Source: Prunus persica (Eukaryota; Streptophyta; Magnoliopsida; Rosales; Rosaceae). From it: a stretch of 64,000 nucleotides of DNA. Shown here one piece after another: positions 10,319-21,089 of this stretch. The position numbers were made by a program, and so were the translations under genes. The DNA lies in assembly GCF_000346465.2 (NCBI RefSeq), contig NC_034011.1, forward strand, positions 18,450,676 through 18,514,675, in the 5' to 3' direction. Under the pieces are notes generated by a model. That model searched no databases and had not been told where the DNA came from. It saw only the letters and a program-made list of their open reading frames with translations. Each line of letters begins with the position of its first letter. Within the stretch, counting starts at the first letter, position 1.

Positions 10319-10870
10319 TTATGTCCTGGAAGCCTCTGAAGGAAGATGACGGCGCCTCTTAAGCTTAGCCATGAGCTTCTCATGGTCTCCCAAAATTCTT
10401 TCATTCGAGACCTGCCGCATGTCTAGCCTTCTCAGTGTATCAACAGAGTACGAACTCACCAGTTTCAACAAGGCATTATTCTCTCCTTTAAGTTTCTCAA
10501 CCTCCTGTTGAGACTCATGAAGCATTCTTTGGAGAGACGAATTTTCAGTTGTTAAATTCTCAACCTCGTTTGCTCTGGCACGCAAACGATCAGCCATGTT
10601 AGAAACAGAAACAGCACTCTGAATGCTAAAAGCCATTGAGTCATCAATAGCCTCTTCCTCTGATCTCCCCGTCAACAACATTTCATCCATTGGAGTAATG
10701 AAATTCCTAGCTACTATGATAGCAATAGCATCATTCATCATCACAGAATCATTAACTGTGAGATGACGATTTTTGGATACAAAGGATGGACGCCAAACTT
10801 GGGCGTCACTGGTAATTGTGGGAGCATCATTTAAATTGAAATAATTTGGGCAGGAAGAAGAGGAAGCCAT
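10319..10870 (-). CDS. Antisense coiled-coil ORF inside element 1 (183 aa), function unknown
   Basis: Intact frame antisense to the element, from ATG at 10870 to a stop at 10319-10321. It starts MASSSSCPNYFNLNDAPT and has an acidic/hydrophobic N-terminal half. From about residue 75 to 170 there is a heptad-like, Leu- and Glu-rich region (ADRLRARANEVENL, LHESQQEVEKLK) that should form a coiled coil. A basic KLKRRR cluster lies near the C-terminus. There is no signal peptide or membrane segment. The same ORF is at the same place in element 2 with about 17 residue differences and one stop codon. I recall near-identical hypothetical proteins scattered through Rosaceae genomes, which fits an element-borne ORF. 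It could be a captured host gene in reverse or an accessory protein. No function is assigned. Confidence 0.6.
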   Translation of the reverse strand: MASSSSCPNYFNLNDAPTITSDAQVWRPSFVSKNRHLTVNDSVMMNDAIAIIVARNFITPMDEMLLTGRSEEEAIDDSMAFSIQSAVSVSNMADRLRARANEVENLTTENSSLQRMLHESQQEVEKLKGENNALLKLVSSYSVDTLRRLDMRQVSNERILGDHEKLMAKLKRRRHLPSEASRT

Positions 10871-12012
10871 TTTTTTTTAAAGAAGATTTCGAAGAAAGTC
10901 TTAAAAAAACTAAAGGCTCGGAAAATGAAGGAAGTTGAGTTGAAACGCAGTTTGCAAAGGCAATATCTATAGACGAAAATGTGGCAACTTTTCAGGACCC
11001 CAATATCTTCTCGAATCCCCATATTATCTTTTTCTTTCCCAGAGTCCAAAACTTCACGTGGCCTCTAATAATGCCTGTCGGCACTTTCGGCGTTTTTCAA
11101 AGTATTATTTTCAAAGCCGATCTTGCTTTACGGATTTCACGGAACTACTTTTTCAAAAGTATCCCGAGAATCTCGCAATTTTCCTATGGTTAATTTGAAA
11201 TTCACCGGTTCTACCTATTTATTGTATTTGTGTATAAATGTGTTACTAACGAAATTTTCTTTGCAAAAGACATCCAGTTTTCTCCATACCTAGTGATGCG
11301 ATATCTACTTGTTTTTCTTATCAGTGAGCACTTAATATGCCTGAGAAGCAAGACTATCTCTGATCATCCATTCAGGAAGCAAGACTATCCCTGATCACGT
11401 TTCCACTACATCAGGAAACTGTGAAGGCGATCTTATGCTCTAATCTCCGGAAGTCCTTCTAGACTAGGAGATATAAGAGCTTATTGTCTGCTCCCACCAG
11501 CTTCCTTCCCTGATTGCTTACCTTCTCTTGCAATCAATATCACATTATTTTTGCATTTTTTCTCTTTTTATAACTCTCTGTTCATAAGAGATTTTATTTC
11601 TTTAGAATGAACATCTGAAGAATGAATCCATGAAGTAATCCTAACTATGAGGGTTATTTGTTTTGACAGAGGCAAAAGAGTTGTGATTTTTGCTCTTGCA
11701 GGATATAACTAGATCATCAAGCGCTACATTATATTTACTGGGCTGATATGAGCTTGAATGATACTTGAGAAAAGTTTCTCCCACCTAAGGATGTAAGCAA
11801 TACTTGTGTTATTTTATGCTTATATACCTATTTGATATTTTATCTTGAAAGGTAACCAAATTGGGAGATAAGTCCGTTCCAAAAGAATGGCTTGTATGTA
11901 TCCATGAATTATTAATGCAAATTTTACAGATTGTAAGATGGATACATTGATAATACACTGCACAGATTAAAGTCCCATAAGAACAGAATATGGGTATAGC
12001 AGTGATCAATAT

Positions 12013-12245
12013 GGGTGCACGCCTGTTGCGTAGCAAATGATATGGATTGAAGTCCCGAAAGGACAATCCTTTGACATGTCAATATTGATATTATGCACGC
12101 CTAATGCGTAGCAAATTATATGAGTTAAAGTCCCATAATATGGGTTAAAGTCCCAGAAATTAATTGACATGTATGTATTAATCTGTGGCATGCCTGCAGC
12201 ATGACAGATATATGGGTTCTAAATGTTCCAACTCCCTAAATGGAG
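12013..12245 (+). repeat. Third motif array: GCACGCC...GCGTAGC stem-loops with GGGTTAAAGTCCC
   Basis: Two clear hairpins, 12017-12034 and 12095-12112, pair GC-ACGC with GCGT-GC leaving one bulged A. A related GGCATGCCTGCAGCATGAC follows at 12187. Each is followed by ATATGG(A/G)TT(A/G)AAGTCCC, itself able to pair TGGG with CCCA. The same order is kept in element 2 near 22833-23030. Confidence 0.55.
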
Positions 12246-13335
12246 ATTTTCCACGCCCTATGTAAAATAACGCTCCAATGGAGGTTATAATCCACATTCT
12301 CACATAATAAAAGCCCCATGAAGTGGCTTGGGTACCCAAAAGCAAAGAAATGCTTATAATTGATGCATGCACATGCACATGAGAATGGTGGGATCATGAA
12401 TTGATGAATGACAATTTTTGGTTTTGGAGTAGCTACTCAAATCATCAATGGGCTGTGTTGATTGGAACCACGTTCAATTATTAAATGTCGACAATATCAC
12501 TGGCCAAAATGGAACGAGGTAATTCCATTATAAATGAGAATGAACGTGAAAGAACAAACCTACAATACGAACCCCACAATTTGTTAATACTGAATTTATA
12601 CTTGGGTGTTCGGAATAAAAGGGAATATACCTACTTTGTATGACACACTGTTTCTGGCAGAAACAAGGAATGTTGAGTTTTCTCTATATTTACAGATTCA
12701 ATTGTACCCCCCCTTATTACACAATTACGGAGACCAACATATTATCTTTAAGGGTTATTAAATGCACGGAGCATATCACCAGAAGCGATTTCCTAAAGAT
12801 GTATAAATAGCTGGGTAAAAGCTATATAATGTGTCATAAAGCTTAATCCCTTTTAACCAAAATCCGTTGAGAGGATTGATATTGCATAGAGCAAGTCCCT
12901 AAAGGACATGTGCTTGAAGCACAAAATTTGTACTCAATATTAATATGCATAAATTACCTCAGTGAGTACATTGATTATAATGTGATTGCAACACATTAAA
13001 GCTTCTGCAGAATTCATGAAATATTTGTCTCGATCGAGCATTGTGCCAACGAGATTCTTGCTTATACTAAGAAAGTATTAAAGTATTTTTATGAGGATTA
13101 TCCGTTGGACACTTTAATGATTTTCCGGAAGTATATTGGACCGGACATCATATTTTCCAGATAGGGCTCAACTCCATCACCATCATTTTGGGATGATGTG
13201 AGGTATATTTGATGCTATCTAAGCATAACACCATATACAGGCATATTTTTTAGTGAACTTATAAATAGCCCAAGTGTTCTAAGATATGCGGACTCAGAAA
13301 ATCTCTATGGTCGCTTACTGGAAAAAGCTAGTCAT

Positions 13336-13734
13336 GAAGTTTTCAGGGGGAGATATTCATCAGGGGGAGCATGGTATTAATAAAGACCTTCATACACTAT
13401 TGACTCACAGCAGCAGTGTCAACTATGATATTCAGACAGATGATCAACAGTATGGCTTAAAGATATTTTGCCAAGCATCAGGGGGAGCGTGCTGTCAATA
13501 CAGACCCTTACACACTGTACTCTTTTTCCTTCGTCCAGATTTTTATCCCACTGGGTTTTTCCTGGCAAGGTTTTAACGAGGCAGTGTCGCACGCGCGTCA
13601 ATATACACAGAATTTTGTGTTACACGTGATTATGTACTCTTTTTCCCTTCGACTAGTTTTTGTCCCACTGGGTTTTTACTGGCAAGGTTTTTAACGAGGC
13701 ATATTCCATATCATTTGTGGTCTCCAAGGGGGAG
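13336..13734 (+). promoter_or_regulatory. Repeated polypurine blocks and the PPT of element 1
   Basis: CAGGGGGAG occurs at about 13344, 13360 and 13480, and the last block AAGGGGGAG (13726-13734) directly abuts the 3' LTR as the plus-strand primer tract. Copies of a TCCCACTGGGTTTTT...GGCAAGGTTTTAACGAGGC unit sit between them (13546 and 13662). Confidence 0.65.
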
Positions 13735-14251
13735 TGTTGTAAAAGTTTGAAGGTGGAGCCCACAGAGGAAGTTTCCTTGCATCTTCCAGGAACTTTCCCT
13801 TCCCTGTATTTATCAATTCAGGAAGTTTCCTTGCATCTTCCAGGAACTTTCCTTCCCTGTATTTATCAATTCAGGAAGTTTTCGTGCATCTTCCAGGAAC
13901 CTTCCCTTCCCTGTATTTTGCCTTAACATTAGCCTATAAATAGGCATACCAATTGTAAAGGGGAGTGTGACCAACGGAGAAAAGAAAGAAAGGGGAGAAG
14001 AGAAAAAGAAGAGAGAAGAAGAAGAGAAAAGAAGAAAGAAAAGAAGAGAAAAAGAAGAAAGAGAGAGAAAATTCAGTGAGCCTCACATATTGTAAACTCT
14101 AAAGTTGTAGCCCTATTATTTTATATAGTGAAAAAGTTACTGCTGCTGCTCTCCGAGGACGTAGGCATAGCCGAACCTCGTTAAATGCTGTGTCTCATCT
14201 ACTTTACGTGCAGCTCAATATTCATACATATTCCAGGTTATTTTTATAACA
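13735..14251 (+). repeat. 3' LTR of element 1
   Basis: 517 bp, TGTTGTAAAAG...ATAACA, followed by the target duplication ATAAC. It has three ~55-bp U3 repeats and a TATA box at 13935-13942. Compared with the 5' LTR it has about four substitutions and lacks the 22-bp duplication. Confidence 0.9.
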
Positions 14252-14256
14252 ATAAC

Positions 14257-15050
14257 AGATATTATCGAAATCGGATATTATTTATATAAAAAATTGTTTT
14301 GGTAAGGAGTTTACCGATTCGAACCAACGGAAAATACACAAATCTCGACTTTTTTTTTGTTTATTTAGCATTTTCTTTTTTATGTCTCCACTCCATTCAG
14401 GCTCTCTTCTGAACCACTGTAAGACTTTTCGTGCACTTTTTGGTTCAATTAAACAAAAAACCAGTAAAAAATACTATTTGATTAAATAGACTTGTCTCCA
14501 CTTTGACAAGTGTTTCCACGGAGGTGTTTGATGAAGGAAGTTGATGTTCCACCCCAAAACCAATTGGCAATCGGGGGGAGTAGCTCAACTCCTTATAAAC
14601 CCAGACTAGGTCCCTTAACATTTCAATATGGGACAAACACTCTCAACATTTGATACATGCTTCATCAAAAAAAGAAAAAAGAAAAAGAGTTGCCTCTTGT
14701 GTGACTCAAAAGAGATAACAGATAAGTATTAAGTACCCACTGAATATTTTTTGGTTCGTCTAATTCATGGATAATAATAAAAATATTTGGTCAATTGGGG
14801 TTAGCCTAGTAAAAAAAGACCTTAACTTGTAGACTAATGATGAAACCTTCATAGCATCGTGGTTAGTGTGTGGGGAAAACTTTTCTCTCTTTGTATTTGG
14901 ATTAAGATTATCGCTTGTATTTTAAAAAAATAAACTCCCAAAATCTACTATATATCTTTACAGTACGTTAATAGTACACCAGAAGTCTTCTATAAAAGCT
15001 TGAGTGGTTATCCAACTTCCAAGTAAGAAAAAAAGAGACCCTAAGGAGAG
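14257..15050. other. Intergenic, no gene seen until the ORF at 15051
   Basis: AT-rich non-coding sequence with poly-A and poly-T tracts. A TATA-like TATAAAAG at 14991-14998 lies 53 bp before the ATG of the next ORF. Confidence 0.4.
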
Positions 15051-15332
15051 ATGGATAGAAATAGCATGTTGGTGGTTGTTGTGGTTGTGATTTTGACAAT
15101 TATGCTTTTGCGGGTTGCGGGTGAAGCCAATGATCCTATTCCCTCTTCCATTCCATTTCCATACAACAACAAAAGTTTAGCTTCCAAACACGGCGGAGAT
15201 CAACATAATTCTGTCCCTATAAACATGCATTGTTTAAAAATTTTGGCTCCTCTTCGTTGTTTAGCTTTAAGTCCTCTTTTTTTTTTTTTTTTTTGGTTAT
15301 TTAGCTTTAAGCCCTCCATTTCTGGGTTATAG
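15051..15332 (+). CDS. Possible small secreted peptide or gene remnant
   Basis: A 93-codon frame starts MDRNSMLVVVVVVILTIMLL, a good signal peptide, with likely cleavage after VAGEA near residue 26. A polar stretch follows, then a poly-T tract (about 15278-15294) translated as Phe residues. The frame is probably real only for its first ~60 codons; the true end or an intron is not evident. A TATA box at 14991 is well placed. I do not recognise a family. It could equally be the first exon of a decayed gene. Confidence 0.3.
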   Translation: MDRNSMLVVVVVVILTIMLLRVAGEANDPIPSSIPFPYNNKSLASKHGGDQHNSVPINMHCLKILAPLRCLALSPLFFFFFWLFSFKPSISGL

Positions 15333-15649
15333 TACAGACCCCATTTACGGCCTAAGAATAATAAATTTCTGAGTTGTAGGGAGTTTTTACTAAGTTTTCC
15401 TTTTCTTACACTAAAAATGGAATATTTACAAATGGCCAAAGAACAAAAACAAAACAAAAAAGCAAAAACTAGAAGGAAGCATTACACACAAGTCATGGTT
15501 CCAGATACATGATTGGAAAAGCAGTAGATACATGATTGGAAAAGCGGTAGGAGCAAGCAACACAATGACGAACATCAACTTCCACACTACAAAAGTTGTT
15601 TCTATTTGTTGCTAATGCTAATTTGATATCACCAACATGAATCATTTCT

Positions 15650-16057
15650 TCAACCCTTCGACTGAGAAGCAATTCCTGTTTGATTGTGTGAGGTTTCCCA
15701 ATTTTTCCCATCATAATACTTAACCTCAATATGGGTTAGTGTTCCAGGATCAACACACGTAAATGTGATGGAAACGCCATCAGGGTTGGAGCGTGGATAA
15801 TAAAATGAAGTTATCCCACAAACCTTACAAAACTTATGCTTCGCCGTATGAGTACCGAAGCTGTAAGTAGTAAGAAACTGTTCAGAATCACCCAAAAGCT
15901 CAAATCTGTCAGCAGGGACAATAAAATGAGTGTTGCCCCTCATAGAGCAATTCGAGCAGTTGCAACTCCAAGCCACAACTCCGGTAGGCGCTTGCACTCG
16001 CCATCTTACTTTCTTGCAATGGCACCCACCTTCATGCGCTACCATCTCAGAGTCCAT
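15650..16057 (-). CDS. GFA/CENP-V domain zinc protein (135 aa)
   Basis: Single-exon frame starting MDSEMVAHEGGCHCKKVRW and ending GIASQSKG, complete for the plant family (At5g16940-like as recalled). The zinc ligands of the Mss4-like fold are visible: C12 and C14 (GCHC), C32, C34 and C37 (CNCSNC), and C77 and C80 (CKVCG). A conserved GITSFYYPRSNPDG follows. The family includes glutathione-dependent formaldehyde-activating enzymes and centromere protein V; the role of the plant members is not settled. The start was chosen because it aligns with the family N-terminus. A non-coding 5' exon may lie near 17529-17600, with donor AAG|GTAATTT reading minus-ward and acceptor TTGACAG near 16135. Confidence 0.88.
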   Translation of the reverse strand: MDSEMVAHEGGCHCKKVRWRVQAPTGVVAWSCNCSNCSMRGNTHFIVPADRFELLGDSEQFLTTYSFGTHTAKHKFCKVCGITSFYYPRSNPDGVSITFTCVDPGTLTHIEVKYYDGKNWETSHNQTGIASQSKG

Positions 16058-17703
16058 GCCTCAAGATTCTAATTCTTCAACAGGGCCAATGACTAGGATT
16101 ACCTCTTCTAATTTATAAATGCACCCGCTCTGACCTGTCAAGAAACAGAACATCAGAAAATTTTGTTGTAAAATGGAACCCACATCTGCAATTGCAATTT
16201 CCAGTTCATTCAAGTTGATCTTATTCTAGTTTCCTCCTGTTCAATTTCTTCCTTTCTCCTTTTCCATTCTGAATAAGAAGACAGTTGATATTTCAAAGAT
16301 AAAAGCAATAATTAGATAGATTTTAAAGGGTTAACAACAACATGATGGCGCACCTTTCTAGCACACACCCTTGATTTTTAAAGACCATTTCTATACTGTA
16401 CTTGATTATATGATCACCTGAGTTCCTCACCCAAACATCCTCCTTGGCCAGAACTCACTTATCAAGCCCACCTTCTACATCACTAAGCCATAGCTGATCA
16501 GCCACTTGCACTACTTCTCATCCAATGGCAAAATGCTTTGTCACTGAACTCCTTAAACGGATCAGACAACTAACATACTAATCCAGAGATTAAAAATTCA
16601 CAGTTGGATGATTCAATGGTTCATGAACCATGTGATTACATCCAACCTACCAACCTATCACACTTGGATGGACCATGGCCAACTAGTTCTTGGAATGCAC
16701 CCAACCAAACACACGAAACTTAAAGAGGAGAGAAATAGAAGAGAAAGAATGAGGAAGGAACAGAGGTGGAAGACGAAAAGGAAGATTATGGTTAACTCAA
16801 AAATCCAGTCTACCTTCAACACAAAATGCTAAGTTACTACTAAGATCTGGATAAGGAGGCCCCAAACAAACTTCGATTAGGAAATGAAATTAAAAAAACA
16901 CACATCAAATTAAAGATTAACTCCATCAATTCTCTTTCATGGAGGCCTAGAGTGTCAAAATGTGGCTCACACAAGAAATAAATATCTTCTTAGAATGCTT
17001 TCCAAGAATTGGCTTTTCCTAATGACTGATCCTGATATCAAAAAAGTCAAATGGAGGGAAGGGCATAAAGAACACCCGTTTCTCCTTAAAGCTAAGACCA
17101 TCAAACAAGAATTGTATAAAACTACTGAGGATAATCATAGAACTAGAGCTTGACTTGTACTGGGAGGGATTAAATTCACAAGAAAAGGAACATGCTTTTA
17201 CCACAAATATAGCTCCCAACTTCCCCAAACTGTCTTAACATGCCCAACCTTTTATTTGGGTAAATTAATATGACGCTAGGTTTATAGAAGGAGAATCTGC
17301 AGAGGGCAGTGGAGAAGACAATATTCTACTTGTTTTATTTTATTTTAAATTGTATTGTGTATAGAGGAAATATAAACTAGAACATCCAAACTGAAATCGG
17401 TGCTTAGATACACTTCTCAAAAAAAATCAATTATACAACCGAGAGAGAGAGAGAGAGAGAGAGAGATGACAGATTTTCAATGCAACAGGTTGTGAAGCAG
17501 AAAATGATAAAGGAAACCCAGAAATTACCTTACGGGACCAAAGGGAGAGTCAGTTTCAGCCTTCAGCTTTGTTAACTAAATGACGACAGACACAGACAGC
17601 CAAGGTGCTGGTGTTTATGATGGTGTGCATTAGTGTAATGGTTAACAAGAAACGTCGTCGTTATGAAGTTTTTTTTTCTCTAAAAATGTCTCAAATCAGT
17701 GAG
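16058..17703. other. Upstream region of the GFA-type gene
   Basis: No coding gene recognised. It may hold a 5' UTR intron of the minus-strand gene (about 17528-16135), judged only from splice-like sequences. A (GA)n microsatellite lies at 17441-17466. Element 2 is inserted at its far end, so it lies in or beside the promoter. Confidence 0.4.
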
Positions 17704-17871
17704 TGTTGTAAATAATTAGGTGTGGAGCCCACATGTTCCTTAGGTTTTGCCTACAAAAGGGTTCATCCCTTCATTGTAATTGAGAAACACAGAAATATGA
17801 ATACAGAAGAGGAACCAATCCAAGTTTTCCTCTGATTCTAAATTCTCTCCAATTCCTCTTAATTTATAACA
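17704..17871 (+). repeat. 5' LTR of element 2
   Basis: 168 bp, TGTTGTAAATAATTAGG...TTATAACA, identical to 24476-24643. It is followed by the shared PBS-like CGTTATCAGCACGA. It is unusually short beside the 5' LTR of element 1. Confidence 0.92.
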
Positions 17872-17917
17872 CGTTATCAGCACGAATTCGCTCAAACAAT
17901 ATCAGCTGAATTATCTG

Positions 17918-18655
17918 ATGAAATCCAGATCTCTCATTCCATCTCCCTCTCTCTCTGCGCCAATCAGAGTCAACAAATTTAATTTCAAACACCCAAACCA
18001 GACTTTTACAACTCTAAGTTTCTGAGCTCTGCTGCTACTGCTTGGAGCATCAGAGATTTTTGCAAGGCCAGAAATGACAAAGGGTTTACCAACGGCCTCG
18101 GCATGCCCATGGTAGCCAAATCAGACCTCTCCCAACTAGCCCTTTCTTGCTTGGCACTCTCCAAACTCTCTCCACAGCGCCAAAGCCATGGGTGTGAAGC
18201 CCAGGCAAGAAGACCCTCCACCATCCTCTGCCAGTGTAGAAACAGTAGAAGAAATAATGAAACTCTACAAGTCCCCGCCGCCACCGCTTCCTCCTCGGCA
18301 TGACAGGCAGAAAAGTACTCCCCGACGGAAGCGGCGACACCAAGAACCTCAAGCTACTACACCTTTTCCGATGACCTCCGGGGGCCGTAATTACTGAAAC
18401 AATGGCTGCTAGCATCGCACAGATGATCAACTCCAAAACCTCCTCCGTAGCATCGCACAGAGAAAAATCATATTTACGAATTTGGATCGGAAACACGTGG
18501 TGAAGGCGTTGGATCGTCTGGGAGTGAGAGACTGCTTTGAGCAGATCATATGCTTCGAGACGATGAACCCGAACCTGCCGAGTTCGACTCGGCCTAACGA
18601 GTTTCCGGAGGAGCTGGCCATCTTTGGCGAGTTCCCACAACTGGTGTGTGCTTGA
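17918..18655 (+). pseudogene. Host-gene fragments carried by element 2, including a HAD pyrimidine nucleotidase piece
   Basis: At 18425-18655 an open stretch reads DQLQNLLRSIAQRKIIFTN, then DRKHVVKALDRLGVRDCFEQ and IICFETMNPNLP. This matches the middle of plant SDT1-like pyrimidine 5'-nucleotidases of the HAD superfamily, which typically read RKxIFTNxDRxHA...LGLEDCFExIICFET. The catalytic N-terminal DxD motif is absent, so the piece cannot be an active enzyme. Upstream open frames at 17918 (starts MKSRSLIPSPSL) and 18188 (contains SVETVEEIMKLYKS) look like pieces of other plant genes that I cannot name. Together these suggest transduplication by the element. Confidence 0.65.
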
Positions 18656-18869
18656 ACATCAATCCTATATCAGAATCTAGTGCATGCCAATGGTGGGCCG
18701 CCGCCATGGAGGAACGCCGTCACTCACGACGACCCTACCACGTCCTCCAGCCAGAACTGGATTCTGTAGGACGTCATCGAGGCCGAGGTCCACCATTGAT
18801 CCACGATCGGATCCGTTCAAGATCTCACCGAATTCGGATACAATACAAAGCCGAAAGAGAAAGAAAGAG

Positions 18870-18921
<52 letters not shown>

Positions 18922-19330
18922 GTCTGCAGGTTTGAAAAGTGAGGGGAAAAGAGAGAGGTGGAATCTGAGAAAGCGGGCACGCGTGCTGCTTTTGTTTTGT
19001 CGTTTTGTAGTGATGGAAAGTTTGGGGCTTTGAGTTTTTGAGTTGGCTAGCTGGGTACTTTCCTTCCTTTGGTGAATTAGACGGGTGAGCTTTGGTTGAA
19101 GGGTCCCACCATCATGAAAGTGAAAGAAGAACAAAAACAAAGGTCCTCTGCTTCCTTATCTTTCAATTACTTTAGTATTATCCTATACTATTTAACTTGC
19201 TCTACAGGTGGAAAGGCAGTAGCAAGCTTGATATCCATCTTTTTTTTTTTTGCACATTTTATACTATATAACTAATATATCAGTATAACAATATTACACT
19301 ATTTGATCGTGGTGTTGATAAGAACCCACA
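18656..19330 (+). other. Further non-element filler in element 2, with a (CT)n tract
   Basis: Absent from element 1. It includes GC-richer gene-like text (18680-18850) with no identified family and a CT-rich microsatellite at 18871-18924. A stretch at 18950-19140 looks like a 5' UTR or promoter. Probably more captured sequence. Confidence 0.4.
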
Positions 19331-19357
19331 AATAATTGCCTTTACTTTTATTTAAAT

Positions 19358-19843
19358 GTATGGAGCAGAATTAGTGCCCATACATTTATTATATTTACTG
19401 TATGGTGTAGGTTTATTACCCATACAGCAGTATTTATTTAAAAGGGTGGTGCGGATTTATCGTCCACGCCTTTACTTTTATTTAAATGTATGGAGCAGAA
19501 TTAGTGCCCATACAAGCACCTTTACTTTATCGCAAATTTACTTTTACTTAAAGTATGATGTGAAATTAACCCTCATACTTTATGAATTTACTTTACCGCA
19601 CATTTAATTTTATTTAAGATATGGTGCGGAATTAACTTCCATATAGCAAGTAATTTATTTTATCTCACATTTACTTTTACTTAAAGTATGATGAGGAATT
19701 AACCCTCATACTTTATGAATTTACTTTACCGCACATTTACTTTTACTTAAAGTATGATGAGGAATTAACCCTCATACTTTATGAATTTACTTTACCGCAC
19801 ATTTACATTTATTTAAAGTATGGTGCGGGTTTATCGTCCATAC
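19358..19843 (+). repeat. Array of nine 26-nt hairpins in element 2
   Basis: Units at 19358, 19400, 19444, 19488, 19553, 19619, 19686, 19752 and 19818, all with 6-nt arms and a 14-nt middle. Arms are GTATGG/CCATAC, GTATGA/TCATAC (three units), ATATGG/CCATAT (one unit) and GGGTGG/CCACGC (one mismatch). The A-U replacements occur on both arms at once, so pairing is kept. Confidence 0.8.
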
Positions 19844-21089
19844 CAGTAATTTATTTATCAGCAATTTATTTTATGGATTAATTGTGCTGTATGATGAGTT
19901 TTTACAGTATACAGATTAGGACCAGAAGTTCCTTGATCCTCATCATACAATTACATCAGGACTTGAAGATCCTTGATGATGATGTTAATATAAGAGCTGG
20001 CAGTCTCTCCGGTACTATATTTGTAAACATATGATTGGACTTGAGGGTCCTTGATCCCTGACATGTAAATAAGGACCTGGGGTTCCTTAATGATGTAACA
20101 GTACTGTATTGTTTCATAATGCCGTACACATGGATGATAACTGTACTGGCAAATGTACTGTCCACATGAATAGATACGTATTCATGACTTGATGAATAGT
20201 ACCGGATATATGAATAGTGACGTATACATAAATATTAACCATTTTGGGTAAACCATCACTATATTCAAAAAGGGAACCTGCAGTCCCTTAAACTCATGAA
20301 TGAGCAATTAAATGAGATGCCAGAAGTTCCTCAAGATATGGACAATTATGTAAGGACTTGAAGTCCAGAAACATGTACAGAAAATTGTAAAAATGTCCAT
20401 ACCATGAGAATATGTGATTTTGGCTTGAGGTTCAAAATCTAACAGTGTTGAGAACCTGAAGTTCCAACAATTAAATGGACAACTCTTGAGGTATTATTGC
20501 AAATAGTGGTACGCCACATATTTCTTTGGCATAAGAAAATGATGAATTTAATAAAATTCGATTCTGTTATAATCGACACCTCAAGTAAGAAATATATTTT
20601 GTGAATTCCGGTTGTTAAGAATACACCGTGAAATGGATAATATCAATATAAATCTCAAATGATGAATTGAGGCTCCCCACATATTTTGATATATCTGGGG
20701 CGGAAGCACATGGATTCAAATATATGAGAAATCCCGAATTTGAGATTGTGGGTATATAGTAGTTAATGCTCTTCACTACTATATTGCGATATTATCGTAG
20801 CTTTTACTCAATTCATATTTCATGTCCATTTGAAAAGGGTGAATAAATTCTGATATTTGTGTTTAGCTCAGGCCAAAAGTTCCATACGTTGAAATATGAA
20901 ATTTGGGAGAGTCGATGTGGTTATTTGAACCTATAAGGCACAAGGTTCCAAACCGTCATTTTGAAAAGACGTAAAAACCACAGGTGCAAGTTTAAGAATA
21001 TGCGCAATTATTATAACAGGAACATACAACAGATAGATTTTTTCCACCTGCAATGAAGGTGCAGGCCCTGTAAAATCTATAAAATTACA

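Larger units (their letters stand above)
7832..14251 (+). mobile_element. Non-autonomous LTR retrotransposon, element 1 (6.4 kb)
   Basis: Complete element with the perfect 5-bp target duplication ATAAC (7827-7831 and 14252-14256). It has 539- and 517-bp LTRs (TGTTG...AACA), a PBS-like sequence right after the 5' LTR and a purine tract right before the 3' LTR. The LTRs differ by about four substitutions and one 22-bp duplication, so the insertion is fairly recent. The ~5.4 kb interior has no gag, protease, integrase or reverse transcriptase reading frame in any frame. It must be mobilised in trans. The TTTTTATCCCACTGGGTTTT motif near the 3' end is common in plant Ty1/copia elements, which suggests a copia partner. 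The interior holds hairpin arrays and an antisense ORF, listed separately. Confidence 0.9.

Noticed and set aside
18817..19140. Minus-strand frame with long Arg-Glu repeats
   Set aside because: Product of the (CT)n microsatellite at 18871-18924.
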